Counted from the first letter of the stretch, positions 26,325 through 34,977 are shown. The stretch is DNA of 64,000 bases from CAXTPV01 sp965276715 (GCA_965276715.1 OZ255622.1:1426001-1490000), one strand, 5' to 3'. Notes: generated by a model not told the origin, from the letters alone. A program made the numbers and translations.

Positions 26325-27256
26325 GCGCGCTGGTTCTGCTCGACCACGACGCGGGCGGCATCAAGCAGCCGTCGCGGTCGGCGATCGCGGCGGCGGCAGC
26401 ACTCGGTCCGGTCGATGTGCTGGTGGCGGGGAGCGAAGTCGGCGCGGCGGCCAGGGCGGCGACCGCGATCCCGGGGGTGGCCAAGGTGCTGGTGGCGGAC
26501 AGCGCGGTGTATGCGAATGCGCTCGCCGAACCGCTGGCGGCGCTGATCGTGGGGCTTGCGGGCGGCTACAGCCACATCCTGGCGGCGGCGACGGCGACAG
26601 GGAAGAACGTGCTGCCGCGGGTGGCGGCCCTGCTCGACGTGCAGCCGATCTCGGACGTCATGTCGGTCGAGAGCGCGGATGTGTTCGTCCGGCCGATCTA
26701 TGCCGGCAACGCGCTGGCGACCGTCCGGTCGGCGGACGCGACGAAGGTGATCACGGTGCGCGCGTCGGCGTTCGATCCGGCGCCGGCCGAGGGCGGATCG
26801 GCCGAGATCGTGGCGGTCGACGCCGCCGGCGATCCGGGACTGTCGCGCTTCGTCTCGTCGGAACTGAGCAAGAGCGAGCGGCCGGAACTCACGGCCGCGC
26901 GGGTGGTGGTGTCGGGCGGGCGCGGGATGGGCTCGGGGGAGAACTTCGGGCTGCTGGAGCCGATCGCGGACCGGCTGGGGGCCGCGGTAGGCGCGTCGCG
27001 GGCGGCGGTCGACAGCGGCTTCGTGCCGAACGATTACCAGGTCGGGCAGACGGGCAAGATCATCGCGCCGGAGCTCTATCTCGCGGTCGGGATCTCGGGT
27101 GCGATCCAGCATCTGGCCGGGATGAAGGACAGCAAGATCATCGTCGCGATCAACAAGGACGAGGAGGCGCCGATCTTCCAGGTCGCCGACTACGGGCTGG
27201 TCGCCGACCTGTTCAAGGCGTTGCCGGAGCTGAAGGCGGAGCTCGAACGGGTCTAG
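26321..27256 (+). CDS. etfA: electron transfer flavoprotein alpha subunit
   Basis: A 311-residue FAD-carrying subunit. The C-terminal FAD domain shows VVVSGGRGMGSGENF, GASRAAVDSGFVPNDYQVGQ, TGKIIAPELYLAVGISGAIQ and HLAGMKDSKIIVAINKDEEA, all diagnostic. It forms the heterodimer with EtfB and hands electrons to the quinone oxidoreductase encoded two genes before. A strong palindrome follows the stop. Confidence 0.96.
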   Translation: MSALVLLDHDAGGIKQPSRSAIAAAAALGPVDVLVAGSEVGAAARAATAIPGVAKVLVADSAVYANALAEPLAALIVGLAGGYSHILAAATATGKNVLPRVAALLDVQPISDVMSVESADVFVRPIYAGNALATVRSADATKVITVRASAFDPAPAEGGSAEIVAVDAAGDPGLSRFVSSELSKSERPELTAARVVVSGGRGMGSGENFGLLEPIADRLGAAVGASRAAVDSGFVPNDYQVGQTGKIIAPELYLAVGISGAIQHLAGMKDSKIIVAINKDEEAPIFQVADYGLVADLFKALPELKAELERV

Positions 27257-27266
27257 CGTCGGGCGC

Positions 27267-27292
27267 TTGCCTTTCCCTATAGGGAAGGGCAA
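27267..27292. promoter_or_regulatory. 26-bp dyad between etfA and fadD
   Basis: The core TTCCCTATAGGGAA is a perfect 14-bp palindrome. Extended outward it pairs over 26 bp with one T/G mismatch pair. As RNA it gives an 11-bp stem with a UAUA loop but no U-tract. It could be an operator, a processing site or an attenuator separating the ETF genes from the ligase gene. Confidence 0.55.
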
Positions 27293-27344
27293 TCTCGGCG
27301 GTGTTAGAAGACGGCCGCACGCCGCCGCGCGAGAGGAGTCCGAG

Positions 27345-29093
27345 ATGGGATACGTGCCCGATCCGGTCTGGCTGCGCTCGTATCCGAGCGGCATTCCGGC
27401 ATCGATCGAGGACGAGCTCGACCGCTGGCCGTCGGTGATGGCGTTGATCTCTGCTAACGCATCCAAACATTCCGCTAACATCGCGTTCTCGTCGATCGGC
27501 GGCTCGCTGACCTTCGGCGACGTGATGCGGCGCGCGCGCGAATTCGCGGGCTACCTGCAATCGATCGGCGTCGGCCCCGGCGATCGGGTCGCGATGATGA
27601 TGCCGAACTGCCTGCAGTATCCGGTCGCGATCTTCGGCACGCTGCTGGCGGGCGGGGTGGTGGTGAACGTCAATCCGCTCTACACGCCGCGCGAGCTCGC
27701 ACACCAGCTGACGGACAGTGGCGCCTCGGTGATCGTGGTGATCGACCTGGTGGCGCCGACGCTGGCCGCCTGCCTGGTGGCCTCCGCGGTGCGCCATGTG
27801 GTGATGACCGGCCTGGGCGATCTCGCGGGCGTGGCCGGGCCGCTCATCAGTGCCGCGGCACGGCGCAAGCGCCGCGTGCGGCGGGGCTTGATCGCGGGCG
27901 CCATGCGGTTCCGGGCGGCGTTGCGGGCCGGGCGCCGGCACGGGTTCACCCCCGTCGCGGCCGGGCCGGACGATCTCGCGTTCCTGCAATACACCGGCGG
28001 CACGACCGGTGTCGCCAAGGGCGCGATGCTGACCAACCGGAACATCGTCGCCAACGTGCTGCAATCGAGCGTCTGGCTCGGGCCCGAGATCGCCCGCGAG
28101 CCGATGGTCAATCTGACGTTGTTGCCGATGTATCATGTGTTCTCGTTGACCGCGAGCGCGCTGACGTTCTTCGTGCTCGGCGGCGAGAGCGTGCTGGTTC
28201 CCGATCCGCGCGACGTCGGACGGCTGCTCGGGATGATCAAGGGACGCAGGTTCGGCGGGCTGTGCGGGACGAACACGCTGTTCGCCAACCTGCTCGAGAA
28301 CGAGGCGTTCCGCCGGCTCGATTTCTCATCGATGAGGCTGGTGATCTCGGGCGGCATGGCGATGCAGCGCGGGCTGGCGGAGCGGTGGTTCGCGGTGACC
28401 GGCACGCCGATCACGGAGGGCTACGGCCTGACGGAATCCTCGCCGGTGTTGACGTCCAACCCGATCGACCTCGCCCATCCCGAGCGCATGCGGTTCACGG
28501 GATCGGTCGGGCTGCCGGTGCCCTCGACCGAGATCGGCTTGCGCCGTCCGGATGGCGGGTGGGCGGAGATCGGCGAGCCGGGCGAGATCTGCGCGCGCGG
28601 TCCGCAGGTGATGACGGGTTACTGGCACCGTCAGGCCGCGACCGACGACGTGCTGGACGCGGACGGGTGGCTGTCGACGGGCGATGTCGGGATCATGGAC
28701 GAGAACGGCATGGTCAGGATCGTGGATCGGTTGAAGGACATCATCATCGTGTCCGGATTCAATGTCTATCCGAGCGAGATCGAGGAGGTCGTGGCGCTGC
28801 ATCCGGGGGTGCGCGAAGCGGCGGCCGTGGGGATCAGGCACGAGACGGCCGGCGAGCGGGTCCGGCTGATCGTGGTGCCCCGCGACGGCTCGCTTACAAG
28901 CGGTGACATCATTGCGCATTGCCGGCGGCACCTGACGGGCTACAAGATCCCGGCCGTGGTCGAATTCAGGGACAAGCCGTTGCCCCGCTCGAACGTCGGC
29001 AAATTGCTGCGCCGGGAGCTGCCCGCGGAGGTGACGACGCCGATGAGCGCGTCACCATCCCTCGAGCGGAAGACGCGCAGCCTGGTCGGTTGA
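27345..29093 (+). CDS. long-chain acyl-CoA synthetase (FadD-like)
   Basis: A 582-residue AMP-forming ligase that activates fatty acids to acyl-CoA. The P-loop-like motif is FLQYTGGTTGVAKGAML, followed by ITEGYGLTESSP, GWLSTGDVGIMDENG (A7 motif with Asp) and VDRLKDIIIVSGFNVYPSEIEE. The lysine of the adenylation half lies in LPRSNVGKLLRRE. GAGAGGAG precedes ATG 27345. It completes the beta-oxidation island and is separated from etfA by the 27267 dyad. Confidence 0.93.
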   Translation: MGYVPDPVWLRSYPSGIPASIEDELDRWPSVMALISANASKHSANIAFSSIGGSLTFGDVMRRAREFAGYLQSIGVGPGDRVAMMMPNCLQYPVAIFGTLLAGGVVVNVNPLYTPRELAHQLTDSGASVIVVIDLVAPTLAACLVASAVRHVVMTGLGDLAGVAGPLISAAARRKRRVRRGLIAGAMRFRAALRAGRRHGFTPVAAGPDDLAFLQYTGGTTGVAKGAMLTNRNIVANVLQSSVWLGPEIAREPMVNLTLLPMYHVFSLTASALTFFVLGGESVLVPDPRDVGRLLGMIKGRRFGGLCGTNTLFANLLENEAFRRLDFSSMRLVISGGMAMQRGLAERWFAVTGTPITEGYGLTESSPVLTSNPIDLAHPERMRFTGSVGLPVPSTEIGLRRPDGGWAEIGEPGEICARGPQVMTGYWHRQAATDDVLDADGWLSTGDVGIMDENGMVRIVDRLKDIIIVSGFNVYPSEIEEVVALHPGVREAAAVGIRHETAGERVRLIVVPRDGSLTSGDIIAHCRRHLTGYKIPAVVEFRDKPLPRSNVGKLLRRELPAEVTTPMSASPSLERKTRSLVG

Positions 29094-29116
29094 CACGAGG
29101 CCGGTGGAGAAGTGCC

Positions 29117-29632
29117 ATGAGACACCGTAAGCGTGCGTTGGGCTTGATCCTGCTGGCGGGGCTTGGCGGGTGTGCGGTCGAGCCGCCATCGGGCCCGAGC
29201 TTCATGGCGCTGCCGACGAAGGGCAAGACCTACGCGCAGTTCCAGCAGGAGGATGCCTACTGCCGGCAGCAATCGTTCTACGCGTCGGGCGGACGGACGC
29301 CGGGCCAGGCGGCGGCGGACAGCGGTCTGGCGAGTGCCGGCCTCGGCACGCTGGCGGGGGCCGCGGCAGGCGCGCTGATCGGAGCGGCGGCGGGCAATCC
29401 GGGCGCGGGGGCGGCGATCGGCGCGGGCACCGGCCTCGCCTTCGGCGGCGTCGCGGGCGCCGGGGCGGCGAATGCCTCGGCCTACGAGCTGCAGCGCCGC
29501 TACGACCAGACCTACAGCCAGTGCATGGTGGCGTACGGCAACCTGGTGCCGATCCCGCAGCCGGTGGTCGCCTACGCGCCGCCGGCCTACGGCTACGCGC
29601 CGGTGGGCGTGGGGTTCGGGATCGGGTTCTAG
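29117..29632 (+). CDS. glycine-zipper lipoprotein
   Basis: A 171-residue lipoprotein. The signal peptide ends in the lipobox LGGC with C19. The middle has GLGTLAGAAAGALIGAAAG and GAGAAIGAGTGLAFGG, a glycine-zipper hairpin found in outer-membrane or periplasmic proteins. The tail is rich in Tyr and Pro. GGAG precedes the ATG. The role is unknown. Most of it is antisense to the long C-terminal extension of the VOC gene. Confidence 0.8.
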   Translation: MRHRKRALGLILLAGLGGCAVEPPSGPSFMALPTKGKTYAQFQQEDAYCRQQSFYASGGRTPGQAAADSGLASAGLGTLAGAAAGALIGAAAGNPGAGAAIGAGTGLAFGGVAGAGAANASAYELQRRYDQTYSQCMVAYGNLVPIPQPVVAYAPPAYGYAPVGVGFGIGF

Positions 29633-30047
29633 CGGGTGAAATGTGGCGGTTTCTATACGCCCAAGCCACTTGCTGCAGGACGATGCGATAGCCGTCCGGA
29701 TCTTCGAAGGTCGCTCCGAGACGATCCCAATACGGATTGAACGCCCGGACCGGTTCGAAACCGGCAGCTCGCATTCTGTCGATCGCCGCGACCCACTCGT
29801 CACGATCAGGCAGGTAGAACACGAGCAGGTTGTCGGCCGTGGGCGCCTTTCCCGCCACGTGGCCGTGCGCGCGCGTGAACTCGAAGTGGTAGGCCGCGCC
29901 TTGCTGGCCCAGCATCAGGCCGTCGAAGCCGTCGTGACCTTGGAAGCGGAAGAGGACGCGCATTCCCAGGCCCTGTTCGTGGAAAGGCAGTAGTGCGTCT
30001 GGATCATCACTCGGACGAGCAACACGAAGCGTCGGGATCGATGGCAT
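29202..30047 (-). CDS. VOC-fold (glyoxalase-like) protein with run-on C-terminus
   Basis: The first ~130 residues form a VOC metalloenzyme-like domain: LRVARPSDDPDALLPFHEQG, FEFTRAHGHVAG and the closing DPDGYRIVLQQVAW, where relatives end. The frame has no stop there and runs on for ~140 basic, low-complexity residues that are antisense to the lipoprotein gene. The natural stop was probably lost by a small indel; a TAG lies one frame away in the sequence coding for AWAY. The VOC part is convincing, the tail is not. Confidence 0.6.
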   Translation of the reverse strand: MPSIPTLRVARPSDDPDALLPFHEQGLGMRVLFRFQGHDGFDGLMLGQQGAAYHFEFTRAHGHVAGKAPTADNLLVFYLPDRDEWVAAIDRMRAAGFEPVRAFNPYWDRLGATFEDPDGYRIVLQQVAWAYRNRHISPARTRSRTPRPPARSRRPAARRRPPAAGSAPGCRTPPCTGCRSGRSGAAARRPRHSPPRRPRRRRRRGRCPRRSPPPRPDCPPPLRSARLPRPPPACRGRHSPDRCPPPPGPASVRPTRRTIAAGSRHPPAGTARRSCPSSAAP

Positions 30048-30102
30048 GGCTGAAGATTGGCGCATCCGGGGTGAGCCGCCCAGGACCGAGGCGGCAGGCC
30101 GC

Positions 30103-30366
30103 TCAGTCCGGCCCTGAATGAGGTTGCTCGTCACCGGGATCGGGCGTCCGGTTTGACGCTTGTGCCAAGAAGGCGTGCAGGTCCTCCGGCCGGGCATTGC
30201 CCGCGCGCTGGCGAAAGAAGTCAGCGGCGGTCTCGACGGCGCCAACCTTCTGCGCGACCGCCGACGCGATCCATTGGTTCAGCGACACGCCATCTTCCTT
30301 GGCTAGCCGTGTCGCGGCAGCTTTGATCGAGTTGGGCAGCTTGAGCGGATACGTTGCCTTGCTCAT
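30103..30366 (-). CDS. ribbon-helix-helix/HicB-like antitoxin
   Basis: An 87-residue protein: YPLKLPNSIKAAATRLAKED followed by GVSLNQWIASAVAQKV, the short strand-helix-helix of Arc/HicB-type DNA-binding antitoxins. The proline-rich C-terminus would bind the toxin. It overlaps the end of the PIN toxin gene by ATGA, so the toxin gene comes first in the operon. Confidence 0.75.
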   Translation of the reverse strand: MSKATYPLKLPNSIKAAATRLAKEDGVSLNQWIASAVAQKVGAVETAADFFRQRAGNARPEDLHAFLAQASNRTPDPGDEQPHSGPD

Positions 30367-30806
30367 TCTCGCATCCTCCTGAGCAGGTCGGCGGGGGTGA
30401 CTGCAAGTAGGCCGAATTTTGGCGCGGTGGCAGCGAAGTCTGCCATATTATAGGTCACCAGGGCATCGGCGCGGCCATTTACAGCCGCCTCCAGAACCAT
30501 CTCGTCGTCCGGGTCAGGAAGCTGTGGTCGCCAGGCAAAGCGAACGTCAACAGGTTCAATAGCGGCCGCCAAGGTTGCAAGAACGGTATCCACCTCGGCC
30601 ACGCTCAAACCGCTTATGCTGCGCTGCTCGGGCCGCTTCAGTTCGTCCTCGTACTCCAGGAACAATGCCGGCGTGGCCAACGGTATGATCCTTCCGGATG
30701 CGACCAGCGTCAGGACCGCATTCGCCGCGCCGTGCCCGCTACGAAACGCGGACACCACGACAGAGCTGTCTAAAACCACACGCCGCACAGGTGAAGGCGA
30801 GCACAT
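30363..30806 (-). CDS. PIN-domain toxin (COG1569 type)
   Basis: A 147-residue PIN-family ribonuclease toxin. Acidic active-site residues appear in VVLDSSVVVSAF, in EYEDEL, in LPDPDDEMVLEAA and in TYNMADFAA. Such toxins cleave RNA and are held inactive by the partner antitoxin, here encoded downstream. ATG 30806 is chosen; a GTG slightly inside (VRRVVLDSS) is possible. GC is lower than in flanking core genes, consistent with an acquired module. Confidence 0.8.
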   Translation of the reverse strand: MCSPSPVRRVVLDSSVVVSAFRSGHGAANAVLTLVASGRIIPLATPALFLEYEDELKRPEQRSISGLSVAEVDTVLATLAAAIEPVDVRFAWRPQLPDPDDEMVLEAAVNGRADALVTYNMADFAATAPKFGLLAVTPADLLRRMRE

Positions 30807-30993
30807 CCCATAGGATATGTCGATGCATCGCGCTGTCCGAGATCTTTCACGGCGTGACGTTCGAGCCGGACGACAGCGACGAGGCTTGATCCGGTCGTTA
30901 CACTCTGTCGCCCGTTCCACAAACGGCAGTCACATCGCGGGCGGATAGTCAGTGTCGTCCGCCGGGCAGTCCGGCGTCTCGAGGATACGATCG

Positions 30994-31461
30994 ATGAAAC
31001 CCAACAATCGGCGCACGGCGCTCTTCGCTCTCGCACTCGGCCTGTCGGCGGTGGCCGGCGCGCACGCCCAAGGGTGGGGCGGACATGGCGACCACAGGCT
31101 GTTCGGCCTGCTCGACGGGGTAACGTTGAGCGACACGCAGCAGCAGCAGGTTCATGCCGACATCAAGGCCGGCTTCCAGGCCACGAAGTCGACGCGCCAA
31201 GCATTGCGGGCGATCGACGAGCAGATCGCGTCGGCGATGCTGTCGTCCGGCAGCCTAACGGCCACGACGCTGACGCCGCTGATCCAGCAGCAGGAGCAGC
31301 TCAAGGCGCAGCTCGACCAGGAGCGGCTGACGGTGGCACTGCAGATCCGCGGCATGCTGACGGCCTCGCAGATCGCGCAGGCGGCGCAGGCACGCAGCGC
31401 GCTCGCGGCGCTGCACCAGCAGGAGGAGGCGATCGCGCATCCGGGTGCCCAGGCGGAATAA
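30994..31461 (+). CDS. Spy/CpxP-like periplasmic protein
   Basis: A 155-residue exported protein with a signal peptide ending AGAHAQ. The mature part is nearly all helical and Gln-rich, starting GVTLSDTQQQQVHADIKAGF, like the LTxxQ repeats of Spy/CpxP chaperones. Those proteins protect envelope proteins during stress. The likeness is in pattern rather than strong identity. GAGGA precedes ATG 30994. Confidence 0.65.
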   Translation: MKPNNRRTALFALALGLSAVAGAHAQGWGGHGDHRLFGLLDGVTLSDTQQQQVHADIKAGFQATKSTRQALRAIDEQIASAMLSSGSLTATTLTPLIQQQEQLKAQLDQERLTVALQIRGMLTASQIAQAAQARSALAALHQQEEAIAHPGAQAE

Positions 31462-31464
31462 TCG

Positions 31465-32751
31465 TCAGGCCGGCGCCTTCCGCAGGATGGCGGCGAAGAA
31501 GCCGTCGGTGCCATGGCGCTTGGGCGTCAGGGTGAGGAAGTCGCCGGTGCCCGGCAACCCTGCCTCGTTGGGCGGGACCGGCGTGAAGCCGGGATGGCGG
31601 GCGTGGAAGCCTGTGATCTGGGCTTCGTTTTCCTCCGGCAGGATCGAGCATGTCGCGTAGACGAGGTGGCCGCCGGGTTTGACCAGGCGGGCGGCGGTGT
31701 CGAGGATCGAGGCCTGGCGCGGGATCAGCTCGTCGAGGTCGCGCTCGGTGAGGGTGCGGCGGGCATCGGGATTGCGGCGCCAGGTGCCGGTGCCGGTGCA
31801 GGGGGCGTCGACGAGCACCCGGTCGAACGAGCCGGCGCGGCGCTTGGCCCATTTGTCGCCAGCCACCAGCAGGTGACGCTCGGCGTTGTGGACGCCGGCG
31901 CGTCGGAGACGCTTGACGGCGCCGTCGAGACGCGAGGCGGAGACGTCGCAGGCGACGACATGGCCGCGGTTGGCCATGGTCATGGCGATGGCGAGCGTCT
32001 TGCCGCCGGCGCCGGCGCAGAGATCGCAGACGCGCATCTCGGGCTGTGCGCCGACGGCGAGTGCGATGAGCTGGCTGCCTTCGTCCTGGATCTCGACGAG
32101 GCCGGAGCGGAACGCCTTGCCGGTGGTGACCATGCGGCGTCCCGGGGTGCGCAGGCCCCAGGGTGAGAGCGGTGTCGGGACGACGTCGATGTCCTCGCTT
32201 GCGAGCGCGCGGATGGCGTCGTCGCGGGTGCCGCGGAGCAGGTTGACGCGGAGGTCGAGCGGAGCGGCTTCGAGCAGGGCGTCGAGTTCCGGCTCGAGCT
32301 GGGCGCCGAAGCGGGCCTGAAGACGCGGCAGCAGCCAGTCCGGGACTTCGAGGCGGACGGCGTCGGGCATGTGCGGGTGGTCGAGCGTGTGGCCGTCGAT
32401 GGCCTCAAGCGCGCGGGCCTCGTCGGCGTCGAGCGAGCCGGCGGCGAAACGGCCGCCGGAGAACAGCGGCCGGATCGCGTCGAGACGCGTGCCTGCCAGC
32501 AGCAGGTGGGCGGCAACCCGCAGCCGCGCACCGGTGGGCGGCGATGCGGCGCGCGCGAGCCACCAGTCGAGGCGGCGGGCGCGGCGCAGCATGTCCCACG
32601 TGAGGGCGGACACTTCGCGCCGATCGGTGGACCCGATATAGCGCCGCTGGCGGAAGAACTCGTTGGCGACGGCGTCGGCCGGTCGGCGCCGGTCGGCGTC
32701 GATCGCGTCATGCAGCTCGATCGCGCCGGCGATGCGTGCGGAGGGCGTCAA
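31465..32751 (-). CDS. rsmB: RsmB-like rRNA/tRNA cytosine-C5 methyltransferase
   Basis: A 428-residue RsmB/NOP family enzyme. The N-terminal ~135 residues form the NusB-like helical domain. The catalytic part has VCDLCAGAGGKTLAIAMTMA for S-adenosylmethionine, then FDRVLVDAPCTGTGTWRRNP and VYATCSILPEENEAQI, whose two cysteines are the helper and nucleophile. It would methylate a cytosine in 16S rRNA. Its stop is 3 bp from the convergent Spy-like gene. Confidence 0.92.
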   Translation of the reverse strand: MTPSARIAGAIELHDAIDADRRRPADAVANEFFRQRRYIGSTDRREVSALTWDMLRRARRLDWWLARAASPPTGARLRVAAHLLLAGTRLDAIRPLFSGGRFAAGSLDADEARALEAIDGHTLDHPHMPDAVRLEVPDWLLPRLQARFGAQLEPELDALLEAAPLDLRVNLLRGTRDDAIRALASEDIDVVPTPLSPWGLRTPGRRMVTTGKAFRSGLVEIQDEGSQLIALAVGAQPEMRVCDLCAGAGGKTLAIAMTMANRGHVVACDVSASRLDGAVKRLRRAGVHNAERHLLVAGDKWAKRRAGSFDRVLVDAPCTGTGTWRRNPDARRTLTERDLDELIPRQASILDTAARLVKPGGHLVYATCSILPEENEAQITGFHARHPGFTPVPPNEAGLPGTGDFLTLTPKRHGTDGFFAAILRKAPA

Positions 32752-32757
32752 TCGAGC

Positions 32758-32802
32758 GGGTCCGGGGGCGCTGCCCCCGGCGGGGTCTGGGGCGGAGCCC
32801 CA
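32758..32802. repeat. dispersed GC palindromic element, copy 3
   Basis: Two hairpins, CCGGGGGCgctGCCCCCGG and GGGGCggaGCCCC, fill the gap between guaB and rsmB. The arrangement matches the element at 9335. Confidence 0.7.
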
Positions 32803-34284
32803 TTACTCCTGGCGATAGTTCGGCGCCTCGCGGGTGATGGCCACGTCGTGCACGTGGCTTTCGCGGAGCCCGGCGCCGGTGATCCGGCGGAACTGCGCCC
32901 TGCCCTGCAGCTCGGCGAGCGTTGCGCTGCCGGTGTAGCCCATGCCGGCGCGAAGGCCGCCGACCATCTGGTGGATGACCGCGGCGGCCGGCCCGCGATA
33001 GGCGACGCGGCCCTCGATGCCCTCGGGGACGAGCTTGAGGCTGTCCTTGATGTCCTGCTGGAAGTAGCGGTCGGCGGAGCCGCGGGCCATGGCGCCGAGG
33101 CTACCCATGCCGCGGTAGGATTTGTAGGAACGGCCCTGGTAGAGGAACACCTCGCCGGGGGCCTCGTCGGTGCCGGCGAGCAGCGAGCCCATCATGACGA
33201 TTTCGGCGCCGGCGCCGATCGCCTTGACGATGTCGCCCGAGGTGCGGACGCCGCCATCGGCGATGGCGGTGACGCCGGCGGCACGGCAGGCGGCGGCGGT
33301 TTCCAGCACGGCGGTGAATTGCGGGACGCCGACGCCGGCGACGACCCGGGTGGTGCAGATGCTGCCGGGACCGATGCCGATCTTGACCGCGTCGGCGCCG
33401 CTGTCGATCAGCGCGCGGGCGCCGTCGGGCGTGGCGACGTTGCCGGCGATGACGTCGACGGAATTGGAGAGATGCTTGAGGCGGCCGACGGCGGCGAGCA
33501 CGCCGGCGGCGTGGCCGTGCGCGGTGTCGACGACGAGGACGTCGACGCCGGCCTCGATCAGCAGCTCGGCGCGATGGAGTTCGGCGTCGCCGACGCCGAT
33601 GGCGGCGGCGCAGCGGAGACGGCCGAGCGCGTCCTTGTTGGCGAACGGGTGCGCCTCGGCCTTGTCCATGTCCTTGACGGTGATCAGGCCGGTGCAGCGA
33701 TAGTCCTCGTCGACGACGAGCAGCTTCTCGATCCGGTGCTGATGCAGCAGGCGGCGCGCCTCGTCGGGGGTGGCGCCATGGCGGACTGTGATCAAGCGCT
33801 CGCTGGTCATCAGCGAGGCGACGCGCTCGTCGGGGTCGTTGGCGAAACGGACGTCGCGGTTGGTGAGGATGCCGACGAGGCGGCCGGTGCCGCGCTCGAC
33901 CACGGGCAGGCCGGAGATGCGGTGGAGCGCCATCGTGGCGCGCACGTCGGCGAGCGTCTGGTCGGGATGGACGGTGACCGGATCGACGACGATGCCGCTT
34001 TCGAACTTCTTGACTCGCAGCACCTGAGCGGCCTGCTCGGGGGCGCCGAGGTTCTTGTGGATCACGCCGATGCCGCCGAGCTGGGCCATGGCGATCGCCA
34101 TCGCGTCCTCGGTGACGGTGTCCATGGCCGACGACATCAGCGGGATGTTGAGGGTGATGCGCGGCGTCAGCCGGGCGCTGACGTCGACCGCGCCGGGCAG
34201 GACGGCGGATTGGCCGGGGACGAGCAGCACGTCGTCGAAAGCGAGCGCTTCCTCGATGCGCGGCGTGTTGAGGGCGGAGGCCAT
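32803..34284 (-). CDS. guaB: inosine-5'-monophosphate dehydrogenase
   Basis: A 493-residue enzyme oxidising IMP to XMP in guanine nucleotide synthesis. EEALAFDDVLLVPGQS opens it, two CBS domains lie at about residues 95-205, and the catalytic Cys loop is GIGPGSICTTRVV. DGGVRTSGDIVKA and GMGSLGAMARGS bind phosphate and NAD or form the flap. ATG 34284 (MASALNTPRIEEAL) is taken; an ATG three codons earlier is possible. Confidence 0.96.
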   Translation of the reverse strand: MASALNTPRIEEALAFDDVLLVPGQSAVLPGAVDVSARLTPRITLNIPLMSSAMDTVTEDAMAIAMAQLGGIGVIHKNLGAPEQAAQVLRVKKFESGIVVDPVTVHPDQTLADVRATMALHRISGLPVVERGTGRLVGILTNRDVRFANDPDERVASLMTSERLITVRHGATPDEARRLLHQHRIEKLLVVDEDYRCTGLITVKDMDKAEAHPFANKDALGRLRCAAAIGVGDAELHRAELLIEAGVDVLVVDTAHGHAAGVLAAVGRLKHLSNSVDVIAGNVATPDGARALIDSGADAVKIGIGPGSICTTRVVAGVGVPQFTAVLETAAACRAAGVTAIADGGVRTSGDIVKAIGAGAEIVMMGSLLAGTDEAPGEVFLYQGRSYKSYRGMGSLGAMARGSADRYFQQDIKDSLKLVPEGIEGRVAYRGPAAAVIHQMVGGLRAGMGYTGSATLAELQGRAQFRRITGAGLRESHVHDVAITREAPNYRQE

Positions 34285-34426
34285 GGCGGGCACCTTTCAC
34301 GGGTCGCGCGTCGATGCCGGCGCGCCCGACCTTGGCGGCTCGTCTTACAGGGGACGCGCGGGGAGGTCCATCACGTCCGAGGATGACCGCGTATCGTGAG
34401 AACCGCTGGAGCCGGGGCCGATGAGG

Positions 34427-34723
34427 TCATTTGCCGCGAGAGAAGTAGAAGCCGACGATGGCTCCGAAGAGAGTGAAGGTGGGCGACAGGATAATCGCCG
34501 CGATATCCTTCACTTCTTCCACGTCAATCCCGTAGCGGAGCCAAGCGAGCGAAATCACGATAAGTTCGAAGACCAGCATGAGGAAGACCGCGACCAGTAC
34601 CAAGCCGCGGTAGCGATGCTCCGCTTCATCCTTGTTGAACTTCGGCTGAGTCAGCTCCTGCTTGTCTTCGAGACGCTGCAGGATTTGACGAGCACGGGCC
34701 TGACGCCCGCGCGGGAGGCTCAA
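34427..34723 (-). CDS. small two-segment membrane protein
   Basis: A 98-residue protein with a basic N-terminus, one clear membrane helix (LVLVAVFLMLVFELIVISLA) and a second near the end (AIILSPTFTLFGAIVGFYF). No family recognised. Its start overlaps the stop of the upstream gene by ATGA. Base composition is lower in GC than guaB beside it. Confidence 0.65.
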   Translation of the reverse strand: MSLPRGRQARARQILQRLEDKQELTQPKFNKDEAEHRYRGLVLVAVFLMLVFELIVISLAWLRYGIDVEEVKDIAAIILSPTFTLFGAIVGFYFSRGK

Positions 34724-34977
34724 GCGAAATCGACCTCGGCGACATCACCTCGTTCATTCTTGACCAACCATCTGCGGCCAAACCGGACCTGCTCAAGGAT
34801 CATCGCTTCGTCGAGCAGGGCCTTCTCCACGTATTCGCTCACCGGCACCTTGTTCTGCCTGGCCGCGAGCTCCACGACACGCCAGACGTCTTCACTGATG
34901 AAGGACGGTCGCTCGACATCGTCATCGAGAGGTCTGGCGTTCGCGTCCGGCTCCAAAGATCCCTCCCCGTTGACCAC
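34720..34977 (-). CDS. hypothetical small cytosolic protein
   Basis: An 85-residue acidic protein. The middle segment VWRVVELAARQNKVPVSEYV followed by EKALLDEAMILEQV looks helical. It is coupled to the downstream membrane protein by ATGA, so the pair probably works together. No function can be assigned. The low GC suggests the pair is accessory. Confidence 0.6.
   Translation of the reverse strand: MVNGEGSLEPDANARPLDDDVERPSFISEDVWRVVELAARQNKVPVSEYVEKALLDEAMILEQVRFGRRWLVKNERGDVAEVDFA

Noticed and set aside
32371..34386. 671-codon forward-strand frame opposite guaB and part of rsmB
   Set aside because: Composition is that of antisense GC-rich sequence; both real genes on the other strand are complete and conserved.
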